From: Pelomicrobium methylotrophicum
GTDB lineage: Bacteria; Pseudomonadota; Gammaproteobacteria; Burkholderiales; UBA6910
Reading direction: 5' to 3'
Length of the DNA: 33,793 nt
NCBI RefSeq assembly: GCF_008014345.1
Contig: NZ_VPFL01000026.1
Span: 1-33,793 of the forward strand
The translations under genes and the position numbers were made by a program. Shown one piece after another: positions 14,460 to 23,254 of this stretch (the first letter of the stretch is position 1; every line of letters starts with the position of its first letter). A model generated the notes under the pieces. It did not search any database, was not told the origin of the DNA, and saw only the letters and a program-made list of their open reading frames with translations.

Positions 14460-17400
14460 CTAGCCCGATGATGTCCCCCGGAGGGGGAACAGCTTGCGCA
14501 CCACGAAAAAGAATACCGGCACGAAGAAGATGGCGAGCACCGTCGCGGCGATCATGCCGCCGATGACGCCGGTGCCCACCGCGTGGCGGCTCGCCGCACC
14601 GGCGCCGGTGGAAATGGCGAGCGGCAGGACACCCAGGATAAAGGCGAAGCTGGTCATGAGGATGGGCCGCAGGCGCAAGCGGCAGGCCTCCAGGATAGCC
14701 GCAGTGAGTTCCATGCCCTCCTCCTGCAGTTTGCGCGCGAACTCGATGATGAGGATGGCGTTCTTCGCTGACAGGCCGATGATGGCGATGAGCCCCACCT
14801 TGAAGAACACGTCGTTGGGCAGGCCGCGCAGCTCCACCGCCAGCACCGCACCCAGCACACCCAGGGGCACGACCAGTATCACCGCCAGGGGAATGACCCA
14901 GCTTTCGTACAACGCCGCCAGGGCGAGAAACACCACCAGCACAGAGAGGGCGAACAAGGCAGGCGCTTGGGTCCCGGCAAGACGTTCCTCGTAGGAGGTG
15001 CCCGACCACTCGAAGCCGAAGCCAGGCGGCAGCTTGGCGGCGATTTCTTCCATGGCCTGCATGGCTTCGCCGGTGGAGTGACCCGGAGCCGGCGTTCCAG
15101 CGATCTTCATGGAGGGATTGCCGTTGTACCGGTCCAGTTTGGGCAGCCCCACCACCCAGCGAGGCCTCGCGATCTCGCCCAGGAGCACGATGCCGCCCGT
15201 GCGGTTGCGCACCGGCAGCTTCATCAGGTCTTCCGGGGTCGCGCGCAGGTCGGCATCGGCCTGCATCTGCACGCGCAGGATGCGTCCTGCGCGCACGAAG
15301 TCGTTGACGTAGGCCACGCCGATCGCCGAGGTGAGAGTGTCGTTCAGTTCCGCCATGTCCACCTGCAGGGCCTGGGCCTTGTCGCGGTCGATGTCCAGGA
15401 ACACCTGGGGGCCAGGCTCCTGGCCCTCGGGGCGCACACCCGAAAGGCGCGGGTCCTGGGAAGCCATGCCCAGCACCTGGTTCCGTACGTCGAGCAGCGC
15501 CTCCCGTCCGTGGCCGGCGCGATCCAGAAGCCGGAAGTCGAAGCCGCCCACCGCGCCCAGTTCTGGAATGGGCGGTGGATTCACCGCGAAAATCATGGCC
15601 TCTTTGATGCGCATGAAGGTTTTCATGGCGCGGGCAATCACGCCCTGGGCGGAGTGCTCCGGCCCCTTGCGCACGTCCCAATCCTTGAGGCGGGTGAAGA
15701 GCAGGGCTGCATTCTGGCCGCGGCCGAAGAAAGAGAAGCCCACCACGCCGATGACCCGCTCCACTTCCGGCTGTTTCATATAGAACTGCTCCGCCTGGGA
15801 CAGCACCTCCACTGTGCGCGCCTGAGTGGCACCCGCGGGCAACTGAACCAGGGTGATGAAATAACCCTGGTCCTCATCCGGGAGGAAGCTGCCGGGCAGT
15901 CGGGTGAACATCCAGCCGGTGGCCAGAACCACCGCGAGATAAATCACCATCCAGCGCCCGCTGCGCGCTAATACGCGGGCGGTCAGCCTCCGGTAATGGT
16001 GGGTGACGCTGCGGAAGAAACGGTTGAACCAGCGCCTTTCGTCTTCGTCCTCGTGGCCGGGTTTGAGCAGGGTGGCGCACATGGCCGGGGTGAGGGAGAG
16101 TGCCATCAGCACCGAGAACGCCATGGTGAGGATCAGCGTGGCGGCGAACTGGCGGTAGATGGCGCCCACCGACCCGCCGAAGAACAGCATGGGCATGAAC
16201 ACGGCGGACAGTACCACGGAGATGCCGAGGATCGCGCCGATGATCTGGTCCATGGCCTTGAGCGTTGCCTGGAACGGGGGCAGCCGCTCCTCGCGCATGA
16301 TGCGCTCGACGTTTTCCACCACCACGATCGCATCGTCCACCAGGATGCCGATGGCGAGCACCATGGCGAACAGCGTGAGCACGTTGATGGAGAAGCCGAA
16401 GGCGTACAACCCAGCCGTCGCGCCGGCCAGCGCCACCGGCACCACCACCGCCGGAATCAGGGTCGTGCGCCAGTGGCCGAGGAAGACGTACATCACGATG
16501 AACACCAGGATCATCGCCTCGCCCAGGGTCTTCACCACCTCGAAGATGGAGATTTCCACGAAGCGCGAGGTGTCGTAGGGCACGGCCCAGTCCACGCCCT
16601 CGGGGAAGAAGCGGGCGAGCTCGGCCATGCGCGCCTTCACCGCCTTCGCCACGTCCAGGGCGTTGGCGCCGGGCGCGACCCGGATGGCGATGGCGGCGAT
16701 GGGCTGGCCGTTCATGCGGGCGTAGCGGTCGTAGCTTTCCGCGCCCAGCTCGACCCGGGCTACGTCCTTCACCCGCACCGTGGCTCCGTTGGGCAGGGCG
16801 CGCACTACCACATTGCCGAATTCCTCCGGCGTAGCGAGCCGCCCGCGGGTGACGATCACCGCGTTCACCTGGGCGCCGGGGCTCGCGGGCGCCTGATTGA
16901 GCTCACCGGTAGCCAGCTGCACGTTCTGGGCGGCGAGCGCCCGCTTCACGTCGGCAGGCGTGAGACCGTAGTTCACCAGCTGCTCCGGCTTGAGCCAGAT
17001 GCGCATGGAATACTCGCTGCCGAAAAGAATCGCTTCGCCCACGCCCGGCAGGCGGCGGATGGGGTCGAGCACGTTGGCGGCGGTGAAGCTGCCCAGATCC
17101 ACGAAGTTGCGCTTGCCGTCCTTGGAATAGATGGCCACGAACATCAGGTAATTGCGCTGGGGCTTGGTGACGGGTACACCCAGGCGCCGCACCTCGTCGG
17201 GCAGGCGCGCTTCGACACGTTTGTAGCGGTTCTGTGCCTCCACCGAGGCGATGTCGATGTTGGTGCCGGGCTCGAAGGTGAGGGTAAGGGTGCCGGCGCC
17301 CAGTTCCGAGGCGGCCTCCATGTAGAGCAGGTGTTCGATGCCGTTCATCTCCTGCTCGATGAGCTTGATCACCGTGTCCTCCACCACCTGGGCCGATGCC

Positions 17401-17552
17401 CCGGGGTAGGTGACGTTGAAGGCGATCTGGGGTGGCGCCACCTGCGGATACTGCGCCACCGGCAAATTCTTCAGGGCGATGGCGCCGACAAGCAGGATGA
17501 GGATGGCGATGACCCAGGCGAAGATGGGTCGGTGGATGAAGAAACGAGCCAC
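14460..17552 (-). CDS. RND multidrug efflux pump, HAE1/AcrB type
   Basis: This inner-membrane proton/drug antiporter of 1030 residues has normal AcrB length. The N-terminus MARFFIHRPIFAWVIAILIL leads into a first membrane helix and NLPVAQYPQVAPPQI. The proton-relay Asp-Asp pair of TM4 is visible in GILVDDAIVVVENVERIM, and the C-terminal half has the expected repeat (SAKNAILIIEFARKLQEEG, RLRPILMTSFAFILGVLPLA). Periplasmic porter and docking domains lie between TM1/TM2 and TM7/TM8. It forms the tripartite pump with the adaptor (upstream) and the outer-membrane factor (downstream). Genes are separated by 1 and 14 bases. Substrates cannot be predicted from sequence. Confidence 0.95.
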   Translation of the reverse strand: MARFFIHRPIFAWVIAILILLVGAIALKNLPVAQYPQVAPPQIAFNVTYPGASAQVVEDTVIKLIEQEMNGIEHLLYMEAASELGAGTLTLTFEPGTNIDIASVEAQNRYKRVEARLPDEVRRLGVPVTKPQRNYLMFVAIYSKDGKRNFVDLGSFTAANVLDPIRRLPGVGEAILFGSEYSMRIWLKPEQLVNYGLTPADVKRALAAQNVQLATGELNQAPASPGAQVNAVIVTRGRLATPEEFGNVVVRALPNGATVRVKDVARVELGAESYDRYARMNGQPIAAIAIRVAPGANALDVAKAVKARMAELARFFPEGVDWAVPYDTSRFVEISIFEVVKTLGEAMILVFIVMYVFLGHWRTTLIPAVVVPVALAGATAGLYAFGFSINVLTLFAMVLAIGILVDDAIVVVENVERIMREERLPPFQATLKAMDQIIGAILGISVVLSAVFMPMLFFGGSVGAIYRQFAATLILTMAFSVLMALSLTPAMCATLLKPGHEDEDERRWFNRFFRSVTHHYRRLTARVLARSGRWMVIYLAVVLATGWMFTRLPGSFLPDEDQGYFITLVQLPAGATQARTVEVLSQAEQFYMKQPEVERVIGVVGFSFFGRGQNAALLFTRLKDWDVRKGPEHSAQGVIARAMKTFMRIKEAMIFAVNPPPIPELGAVGGFDFRLLDRAGHGREALLDVRNQVLGMASQDPRLSGVRPEGQEPGPQVFLDIDRDKAQALQVDMAELNDTLTSAIGVAYVNDFVRAGRILRVQMQADADLRATPEDLMKLPVRNRTGGIVLLGEIARPRWVVGLPKLDRYNGNPSMKIAGTPAPGHSTGEAMQAMEEIAAKLPPGFGFEWSGTSYEERLAGTQAPALFALSVLVVFLALAALYESWVIPLAVILVVPLGVLGAVLAVELRGLPNDVFFKVGLIAIIGLSAKNAILIIEFARKLQEEGMELTAAILEACRLRLRPILMTSFAFILGVLPLAISTGAGAASRHAVGTGVIGGMIAATVLAIFFVPVFFFVVRKLFPLRGTSSG

Positions 17553-17553
17553 G

Positions 17554-18645
17554 TCAGCCTGCCTGCCTGCTTAAGACGGGCTTCACCACCGTGCCGAACC
17601 GCACCTTCTGCACACCGGAAACGATGAGGGTCTCGCCGCCCACAAGCCCCTCTTCGATGACGAAGCGGTCGCCGGCCATGGGCCCCACTTTCACCGGCTG
17701 CGGCACGGCCTTGTTTTCAGGCCCCACCAGGAGTACGAATTGGCCCTGGGGTCCGGCGAGCACCGCCTTCTGGGGCACGGCAATCACGCCGGGAGCCACC
17801 GCCTGGGGCAAGCGCACGCGCACGAAAGTGCCGGGGAGCAGCAAGCGCTCCGGATTGGGAAATTCCGCTTTGAGGGTGATGGAGCCCGTGGAAGGATCCA
17901 CTGCGAGCTCGCTCATCAAGAGCCGCCCCTTGTGGGGATAAGGTTTGCCGTTTTCCAGGATCAGTTCCACGTTGCGCGTGTCGGCCGGTTTGAGCCTGCC
18001 TGCGGCCAGCGCCTCTTTGAGCCGCAGCACGTCCGCATTGGGCTGGGTGAAGAGCACGTGCACCGGGTGGAGCTGCTCGATGGTGGCAAGCAGCGTGGCC
18101 TCGCCCCGTCCCACCAGAGCGCCTTCGGTCACCAGCGCGCGCCCAATGTAGCCCGAGATGGGTGCGGGCACGGTGGTGTTTTCCAGATCGAGCCGGGCGC
18201 GGGCGAGCTGGGCCTCGGCGAGTTTCAGCGCGGCGCGCGCTGCATCCACCTCCTGCTGGCTTACCGCCTGAAGCGGCAACAGAGATTCCAGACGGGCGAG
18301 ATTAATCTTCTTCACCTCCACATCCGCCTCCGCCCCCAGGGCAGCGGCGCGGTAGGTGCGGTCGTCCAGGCGGAACAGGGGTTGGCCTTCCTTGACTTCA
18401 CTGCCTTCCGTGAATAGGCGCTTTTCCACGATGCCTTCCACGCGGGCACGTACCTGGGCGGTGCGCACCGCGGCCACCCGGCCCGGCAGCTCGGGCGTAA
18501 GCGTGACCGCTGTCCGGCTTACCTGGATCACCTCTACTTCCGGAGGCGGCCCCGAGCCGCCGTTGAAACCGGTTGAGCCGCCTTTGCCGTCGGGGCCGCA
18601 GGCGGTCAGGAGCAGGGGGAGCAGCAAAAGCGCACAGCGGGTCAC
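17554..18645 (-). CDS. RND efflux periplasmic adaptor lipoprotein, AcrA/MexA type
   Basis: This 363-residue membrane-fusion protein starts with a lipoprotein signal ending in LLLTACGP. The order is a barrel/lipoyl half (VAAVRTAQVRARVEGIVEKR), a helical hairpin (about residues 100-165, ALGAEADVEVKKINLARLES), the second lipoyl half (TTVPAPISGYIGRALVTEGA) and the beta-barrel and membrane-proximal domains. It links the RND pump with the outer-membrane channel. It lies nine bases after the TetR gene and one base before the pump gene, so all four minus-strand genes are one operon. Confidence 0.94.
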   Translation of the reverse strand: MTRCALLLLPLLLTACGPDGKGGSTGFNGGSGPPPEVEVIQVSRTAVTLTPELPGRVAAVRTAQVRARVEGIVEKRLFTEGSEVKEGQPLFRLDDRTYRAAALGAEADVEVKKINLARLESLLPLQAVSQQEVDAARAALKLAEAQLARARLDLENTTVPAPISGYIGRALVTEGALVGRGEATLLATIEQLHPVHVLFTQPNADVLRLKEALAAGRLKPADTRNVELILENGKPYPHKGRLLMSELAVDPSTGSITLKAEFPNPERLLLPGTFVRVRLPQAVAPGVIAVPQKAVLAGPQGQFVLLVGPENKAVPQPVKVGPMAGDRFVIEEGLVGGETLIVSGVQKVRFGTVVKPVLSRQAG

Positions 18646-18654
18646 GTTCGGTCC

Positions 18655-19245
18655 TTACTCCGTGACATACAGGCGCAGGAAGGCATCCACCACCCGTGCC
18701 GCCTTACGGGCATCGTTGACATCCGAAGCGAGGCCGAACAGAGCCCGCAGCCGGTCATAATCGGAGAGCATGGCGGTGAAAAGCTCCGCGGCGAAGTGGG
18801 GGTCGTCCCGCCGCAACCTGCCTTCGGCCATCGCCTTCGCTAGATAGCGCGCCAGACCCTGGCGTGTCCTGGCCGGTCCTTCCGTGAAGAACTGCTGGGC
18901 CAGTTTGGGAAAGCGGGGAGCTTCCGCCACCATGGTGCGGAAGATGGCGATACCCTCCGGGCTCAGCACCTTGCCCCGATAGGCTTTGGCGAACGCGAGC
19001 AGGGTTGCGCGCACGTCCCCGTCGCCTTCCAGCGTGACGAGGATGGACTGCACCGCATGGCGCATCACCTCTGTGAACAGCGCCTCCTTGCTGGCGAAAT
19101 GGTTGTAGAGCGTCTGCCGCGCCACCCGGGCGCGGGCGGCGATGCGCTCGATGCTCACCTGGTAGCCCTCCTCACAGAAGGCCGCGCTGGCGGCTTCCAG
19201 GAGGCGCTGGCGGGTGTGACCGGAGAGATCCGGCAGGGCACACAT
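18655..19245 (-). CDS. TetR-family repressor of the RND efflux operon
   Basis: This 196-residue protein has an N-terminal TetR HTH: LLEAASAAFCEEGYQVSIER followed by IAARARVARQTLYNHFASKE. A helical ligand-binding domain with a TetR C-terminal AefR-like pattern (IFRTMVAEAPRFPKLAQQF) follows. It is the first gene of the efflux operon and starts about 20 bases from three 16-bp palindromes that overlap its promoter, so negative autoregulation with induction by a pump substrate is the natural inference. No strong ribosome-binding site is seen before ATG 19245. Confidence 0.92.
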   Translation of the reverse strand: MCALPDLSGHTRQRLLEAASAAFCEEGYQVSIERIAARARVARQTLYNHFASKEALFTEVMRHAVQSILVTLEGDGDVRATLLAFAKAYRGKVLSPEGIAIFRTMVAEAPRFPKLAQQFFTEGPARTRQGLARYLAKAMAEGRLRRDDPHFAAELFTAMLSDYDRLRALFGLASDVNDARKAARVVDAFLRLYVTE

Positions 19246-19260
19246 GGGAAACTCAGTAAG

Positions 19261-19319
19261 TAGACTGAGGAGTCTATATGTAGACTGAGGAGTCTACAGC
19301 AAATAGACTAGTGAGTCTA
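19261..19319 (-). promoter_or_regulatory. Three tandem 16-bp operators over the tetR-RND promoter
   Basis: TAGACT-N4-AGTCTA occurs three times: 19261-19276 and 19281-19296 (identical, spacer GAGG) and 19304-19319 (spacer AGTG). Centres are 20 and 23 bases apart. On the minus strand TTGCTG (19302-19297) and TATAGA (19278-19273), 18 bases apart, form a good sigma-70 promoter. The middle operator fills the spacer and the first covers the -10 and start region. This is a textbook arrangement for TetR repression. Confidence 0.8.
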
Positions 19320-19380
19320 CTCGTTGTATGCGTCTTCCACCTTTGGCACCGCAATCGATAGCGCACAGTGCGTCATGCCC

Positions 19381-19690
19381 TCAGCCCTTGCTCCCGGGGA
19401 TCGACGATCGCCACCCCCGCCGCGGCGGCGCGGTGTCGCGGGTGGCCACCGCCCTGCCGTGGGTCTTGGCGATGGCCGCGATCAGGCCGAGGGCTTGACC
19501 GATCACCTTGCCCTCCGCCTGCGCCTTGGGCAACAGCTCGGCATAGCCGCGGTGGCCGGCAGGTCGAAGGCCGGCACCACCTTTGTCTCCAGAGGTTCGG
19601 CCAACGCCTTGCGTCGCCGGCCGTCGGGTATCTGGGCCACGCCCAGCCGCAGCTCGGCGACAGCACGGCAACCACGCCGGTGGTTCGGAC
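19381..19690 (-). pseudogene. vapC: PIN-domain toxin (VapC-like) fragment
   Basis: Two minus-strand frames together read like the C-terminal two thirds of a VapC/FitB PIN protein. The first has VAELRLGVAQIPDGRRRKAL and EPLETKVVPAFDLPA. A frame change near 19540 leads to YAELLPKAQAEGKVIG, LIAAIAKTHGRAVATRD and a last Ser-Ile-Pro segment. The matches correspond to the mid-domain E-L-x-x-G region and the final LIAA-A--HG-x-VATR(N/D) motif. The N-terminal catalytic Asp strand and any antitoxin are absent. It is non-functional. Confidence 0.55.
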
Positions 19691-19887
19691 CCGAGCCGGA
19701 GGCCGGCGCAATAACCGTCCGTGCTCGGATTTTCGTCCGTGCCGTCAACCAAAGGCGCGCGGCCTTCGATGCGATCCAGCGCAACCTCGGCGGCATAGCC
19801 AGCGCCGCGCGGCGCGAGCACGTCGGCCCTGGCGGACCAGTGCAAGCCCGTGAACGAAATGTGGCCCGGCTTGTCCACATGGCGGAT

Positions 19888-21300
19888 ATGAAGAAGAACA
19901 TCCTCGCAGTCTGCGCTGCGCTCGTGCTGAGCGGATGCGCCGTCGGCCCGAACTACCATCCCCCCTTGCCCACCGCCCCCGAGGGCTGGTCCCGTCTCGA
20001 CCGCCGGGACATGACCGCCGCCCCCGTGGACGCTGTTCGCTGGTGGGCCCGCTTCGACGACCCGCTGCTCACCGCGCTGGTGGAGCAGGCCCTGATGGCG
20101 CATCCTGATGTGGCCATCGCCCAGGCAAAACTACGCCAGGCCCGCGCCCAGCGTGGAGTGGCCGCCAGCGGCCAGTGGCCGCAGCTGTCGGCGGCTGCGT
20201 CGGCGAGCCGCAGCAACAGCAGCAGCCACACTGGCAGCAGCCTCGCGCGCACGCTCTACCGCGCAGAATTGGATGCAAGCTGGGAGGCGGATTTGTTCGG
20301 CGGGCTGCGGCGCGCGGTCGAGGCGGCCCAGGCCGACGTGGAAAGCGCCGCCGCCACCCTTGCCGCCACCCGGGTAAGCCTCGCAGCCGAAACCGCCCTG
20401 GCTTACGTGGACGTGCAAAGCTTCCGGAACCGCTTGGCCATCGCCCGCGACAATCTGGCACGCCAGACGGACACCCTGCAGCTTACCGAATGGCGGGCGC
20501 GCGCGGGTCTCGCGAGCAGCCAGGATGTGGAACAGGCCCGCACCAGCGTGGAGCAGACCCGCGCCCAGATTCCAGTGCTGGAGCAGAATCTGGCTGCCGC
20601 CGAAGATCGCCTCGCGCTGCTCGCGGCCACACCGCTGGATCGCCTGCGCGCGCAGCTTTCGCAGGCAACCGCACTCCCCCCGGTGCCGCAGCGGCTCGCC
20701 GTGGGCATTCCCGCCGACACCCTGCGCCAGCGCCCGGACGTGGCGGCGGCGGAGCGGCAGCTTGCCGCCGCTACCGCCCGCGTGGGCGAAGCCGAGGCCG
20801 CCCGCTATCCGCGCCTGACCCTCTCGGGAACGTTGGGGCTGGATGCCCTGAGCGCCGGCGCTCTGGGGGATGCGGGCAGCGGCTTCTCCAACATCGCCGC
20901 CCAGCTTGCCGCTCCCCTGTTCGATGCCGGCAAGCGCCGCGCCCAGGTGGAGGTGCAGGACGCCCAGCGCGAGCAGGCGGAAGCCCAGTACCGTAAGACC
21001 CTGCTCACCGCGCTGCAGGAGGTGGAAGACGCCCTGGCTGCGGTGGCTGCCGCCCGCGACCGGGCGGCAGCCTTAGAGAATGCCCGGGAAGCCGCCCGCA
21101 ACGCCGCCCTGCTCGCGCGCCACCGCTACCAGTCGGGGCTCATCGATTTTCTGTCGGTGCTGGACACCGAACGCAACCTGCTCGCGGTGGAGGACGCTCT
21201 GGCCACCGCCCGCGCCGATCACGTGGCGGCAGTGATCCGCCTGTACAAGGCCCTGGGCGGCGGCTGGTCGGCCCAGGCCATGGAGACGGAGCAACCATGA
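19888..21300 (+). CDS. NodT-family outer-membrane efflux lipoprotein of the MacAB-type pump
   Basis: This outer-membrane factor has about 470 residues and begins MKKNILAVCAALVLSGCAVG, a lipoprotein signal with its Cys in LSGC. The duct-forming helices are clear: DVAIAQAKLRQARAQRGVAA, AETALAYVDVQSFRNRLAIA and the C-terminal LLARHRYQSGLIDFLSVLD, ending with ALYKAL-like IRLYKALGGG. ATG 19888 is preferred to ATG 19879, although the ribosome-binding site is weak for both. It overlaps the adaptor gene by four bases (ATGA). Having its own channel makes this operon independent of the neighbouring RND operon. Confidence 0.92.
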   Translation: MKKNILAVCAALVLSGCAVGPNYHPPLPTAPEGWSRLDRRDMTAAPVDAVRWWARFDDPLLTALVEQALMAHPDVAIAQAKLRQARAQRGVAASGQWPQLSAAASASRSNSSSHTGSSLARTLYRAELDASWEADLFGGLRRAVEAAQADVESAAATLAATRVSLAAETALAYVDVQSFRNRLAIARDNLARQTDTLQLTEWRARAGLASSQDVEQARTSVEQTRAQIPVLEQNLAAAEDRLALLAATPLDRLRAQLSQATALPPVPQRLAVGIPADTLRQRPDVAAAERQLAAATARVGEAEAARYPRLTLSGTLGLDALSAGALGDAGSGFSNIAAQLAAPLFDAGKRRAQVEVQDAQREQAEAQYRKTLLTALQEVEDALAAVAAARDRAAALENAREAARNAALLARHRYQSGLIDFLSVLDTERNLLAVEDALATARADHVAAVIRLYKALGGGWSAQAMETEQP

Positions 21301-22562
21301 ACGACCAAGCCCAATCCGTGAAACGCCTGCTCGGGGCGGACGCCACGCGCCGCCGCGGCCTCGTGATGATCGGCCTCGTGTTGCTAGGCGTCGCTGCCGT
21401 CGGCTTCTGGCTGCTCGCCCCACGCCAGAACGGCAAGCCTCGCTATGAAACCCAGGAAGTTGCCCGCGGCCGCTTGGTGGTCAAGGTCTCCGCCACCGGC
21501 AACCTTCAGCCCACGAACCAAGTGGACGTGGGCAGCGAGCTCTCAGGCATTATCGACAAGGTGTTCGTGGACGTGAACGACCGGGTGCGCCAGGGCCAGG
21601 TGCTCGCCCGCCTCGACACCCGCAGGCTCGAGGATCAGGTGGCCCGCTCGCGCGCGGCGCTCACGGCGGCCCAGGCCGCCGTAGCCCAGGCGCGGGCTAC
21701 TCTGCAGGAAGCCCGCGCCAACCTGGCGCGGCTCGAGGAGGTCGCGCGCATTTCCGGGGGCAAGGTGCCCTCGCAGGCGGAGCTGGAAACCGCCCGCGCC
21801 AACGTGGCCAAGGCGGAGGCGCAGCTGTCGAGCAGCGAAGCCGGCGTGGAACAGGCCCGGGCGACACTGCGCACCGACGAGACCAATCTCGCCAAAGCCA
21901 GCATCCGCTCCCCCATCAATGGGGTGGTGCTTGCCCGCAAGGTGGAGCCGGGCCAGACGGTGGCAGCCTCGCTGCAGGCGCCAGTGCTGTTCACCCTGGC
22001 CGAAGATCTCACCCGCATGGAATTACAGGTGAACGTGGACGAGGCCGACGTGGGTCAGGTCAGGCCTGGGCAGAACGCGACCTTCACCGTCGATGCCTGG
22101 CCCGGGCGCAAATACCCGGCGGTGATCGAGCGCGTGGCCTACGGCTCCCAAGTCACCGAGGGGGTGGTCTACTACCCCACCACGCTGCGTGTGGCCAACG
22201 ACGATCTCAGCCTGCGCCCGGGCATGACCGCGACTGCAGAAATCGTCACCGCTTCCCGCGAAGATGTCCTGCTCGTGCCCAATGCCGCGTTGCGCTTCTC
22301 GCCTCCCAGGACGACCGGCAAAAAGAAAAGCAGCCTTCTCGATGCCCTTCTGCCCAAACCGCCGCGTCCCCAGAGCAGGCGGATATCCGAGGAAGTGAAA
22401 CGCCGCGACGGCGCGCGGCAGGTGTGGATCCTCAAGGATGGCGCACCGCAGCCGGTCGAGATCAAGACCGGCCTCACCGACGGGCGCATGACCGAGGTGC
22501 TCGACGGCGAGCTGAAGCCCGGCATGCTGGTCATCATCGACATGGACTCCCCAGGCACATGA
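21297..22562 (+). CDS. macA: MacA-like periplasmic adaptor
   Basis: This 421-residue membrane-fusion protein has an N-terminal membrane anchor at about residues 20-41 (GLVMIGLVLLGVAAVGFWLL). A lipoyl half follows (VKVSATGNLQPTNQVDVGSE), then a long alpha-helical hairpin with TAAQAAVAQARATLQEARA, the second lipoyl half (KASIRSPINGVVLARKVEPG) and barrel domains. It connects the ABC transporter to the outer-membrane factor. A low-complexity insert rich in Lys/Pro/Arg (about residues 335-365, KKKSSLLDALLPKPPRPQSR) interrupts the membrane-proximal domain. It overlaps both neighbours by four bases, indicating a tightly coupled operon. Confidence 0.92.
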   Translation: MNDQAQSVKRLLGADATRRRGLVMIGLVLLGVAAVGFWLLAPRQNGKPRYETQEVARGRLVVKVSATGNLQPTNQVDVGSELSGIIDKVFVDVNDRVRQGQVLARLDTRRLEDQVARSRAALTAAQAAVAQARATLQEARANLARLEEVARISGGKVPSQAELETARANVAKAEAQLSSSEAGVEQARATLRTDETNLAKASIRSPINGVVLARKVEPGQTVAASLQAPVLFTLAEDLTRMELQVNVDEADVGQVRPGQNATFTVDAWPGRKYPAVIERVAYGSQVTEGVVYYPTTLRVANDDLSLRPGMTATAEIVTASREDVLLVPNAALRFSPPRTTGKKKSSLLDALLPKPPRPQSRRISEEVKRRDGARQVWILKDGAPQPVEIKTGLTDGRMTEVLDGELKPGMLVIIDMDSPGT

Positions 22563-23254
22563 GCCGGCGCCTCATCCGCCTGGAAGGGGTGACCAAGACC
22601 TACGGGCGGGGGGGCGCCGCCTTCACCGCCCTGCGCGGCGTGGACCTCACCATCGACGAAGGGGAGTTCGTCGCGGTGATGGGCCCGAGCGGCTCGGGCA
22701 AGTCGACGGTAATGAACATCCTCGGCTGCCTGGACGTGCCGAGCAGCGGCCACTACTGGTTCGAAGACCTGGCGGTGGAGCGTCTGAACCGGGATCAGCG
22801 GGCGCTGTTGCGGCGTAACCAGCTCGGGTTCGTGTTTCAGGGCTTCAATCTGCTCGCCCGCACCACCGCCCTGGAAAACGTGGAGCTGCCCCTGCTCTAT
22901 CGCCGCGAGCCGGCAGCGCGCCGGCATCGGCTCGCGCAGGAAGCTTTGGCCGCAGTGGGACTTGCCGGCTGGGAGGATCACACGCCGGCGGAGCTCTCCG
23001 GCGGCCAGCAGCAGCGAGTGGCCATCGCCCGGGCCATCGTCACCCGCCCTCGGCTGTTGCTCGCGGACGAGCCCACGGGCAATCTGGACACGCAAACCAG
23101 CCACGAGATCATGGAACTCATCTCCAGCCTTAACCGGGAACGGGGCATCACCGTGGTGATGGTCACCCACGAGCATGACATCGCCGCCTGGGCGCAGCGC
23201 GTGGTGCACATCCGCGACGGCCGGGTCGAACGGGACGAGGCGAACGGCCGATGA
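22559..23254 (+). CDS. MacB-type ABC transporter, separate ATPase subunit
   Basis: This 231-residue ABC ATPase of the LolD/MacB type has Walker A GPSGSGKST (about residues 41-49), Q-loop FVFQGFNLLARTTALENVEL, the signature LSGGQQQRVAIARA, Walker B LLLADEPTGNLD and the H-loop VVMVTHEHD. In MacB of E. coli this domain is fused to the permease; here it is a separate protein, as in many FtsX/MacB relatives. ATG 22559 overlaps the macA stop. It powers the mechanotransmission-type pump with the next gene. Confidence 0.94.
   Translation: MSRRLIRLEGVTKTYGRGGAAFTALRGVDLTIDEGEFVAVMGPSGSGKSTVMNILGCLDVPSSGHYWFEDLAVERLNRDQRALLRRNQLGFVFQGFNLLARTTALENVELPLLYRREPAARRHRLAQEALAAVGLAGWEDHTPAELSGGQQQRVAIARAIVTRPRLLLADEPTGNLDTQTSHEIMELISSLNRERGITVVMVTHEHDIAAWAQRVVHIRDGRVERDEANGR

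Noticed and set aside
13051-15681. Single 876-codon minus-strand open frame
   Set aside because: Only 13051-14445 is a real gene (outer-membrane factor with its own lipoprotein signal); the upstream part is a shadow frame of the RND pump gene.
19324-19887. N-terminal extension of the second outer-membrane factor
   Set aside because: The open frame continues upstream of 19888, but the lipoprotein signal starts at 19888, and the upstream sequence is the antisense of the vapC remnant.
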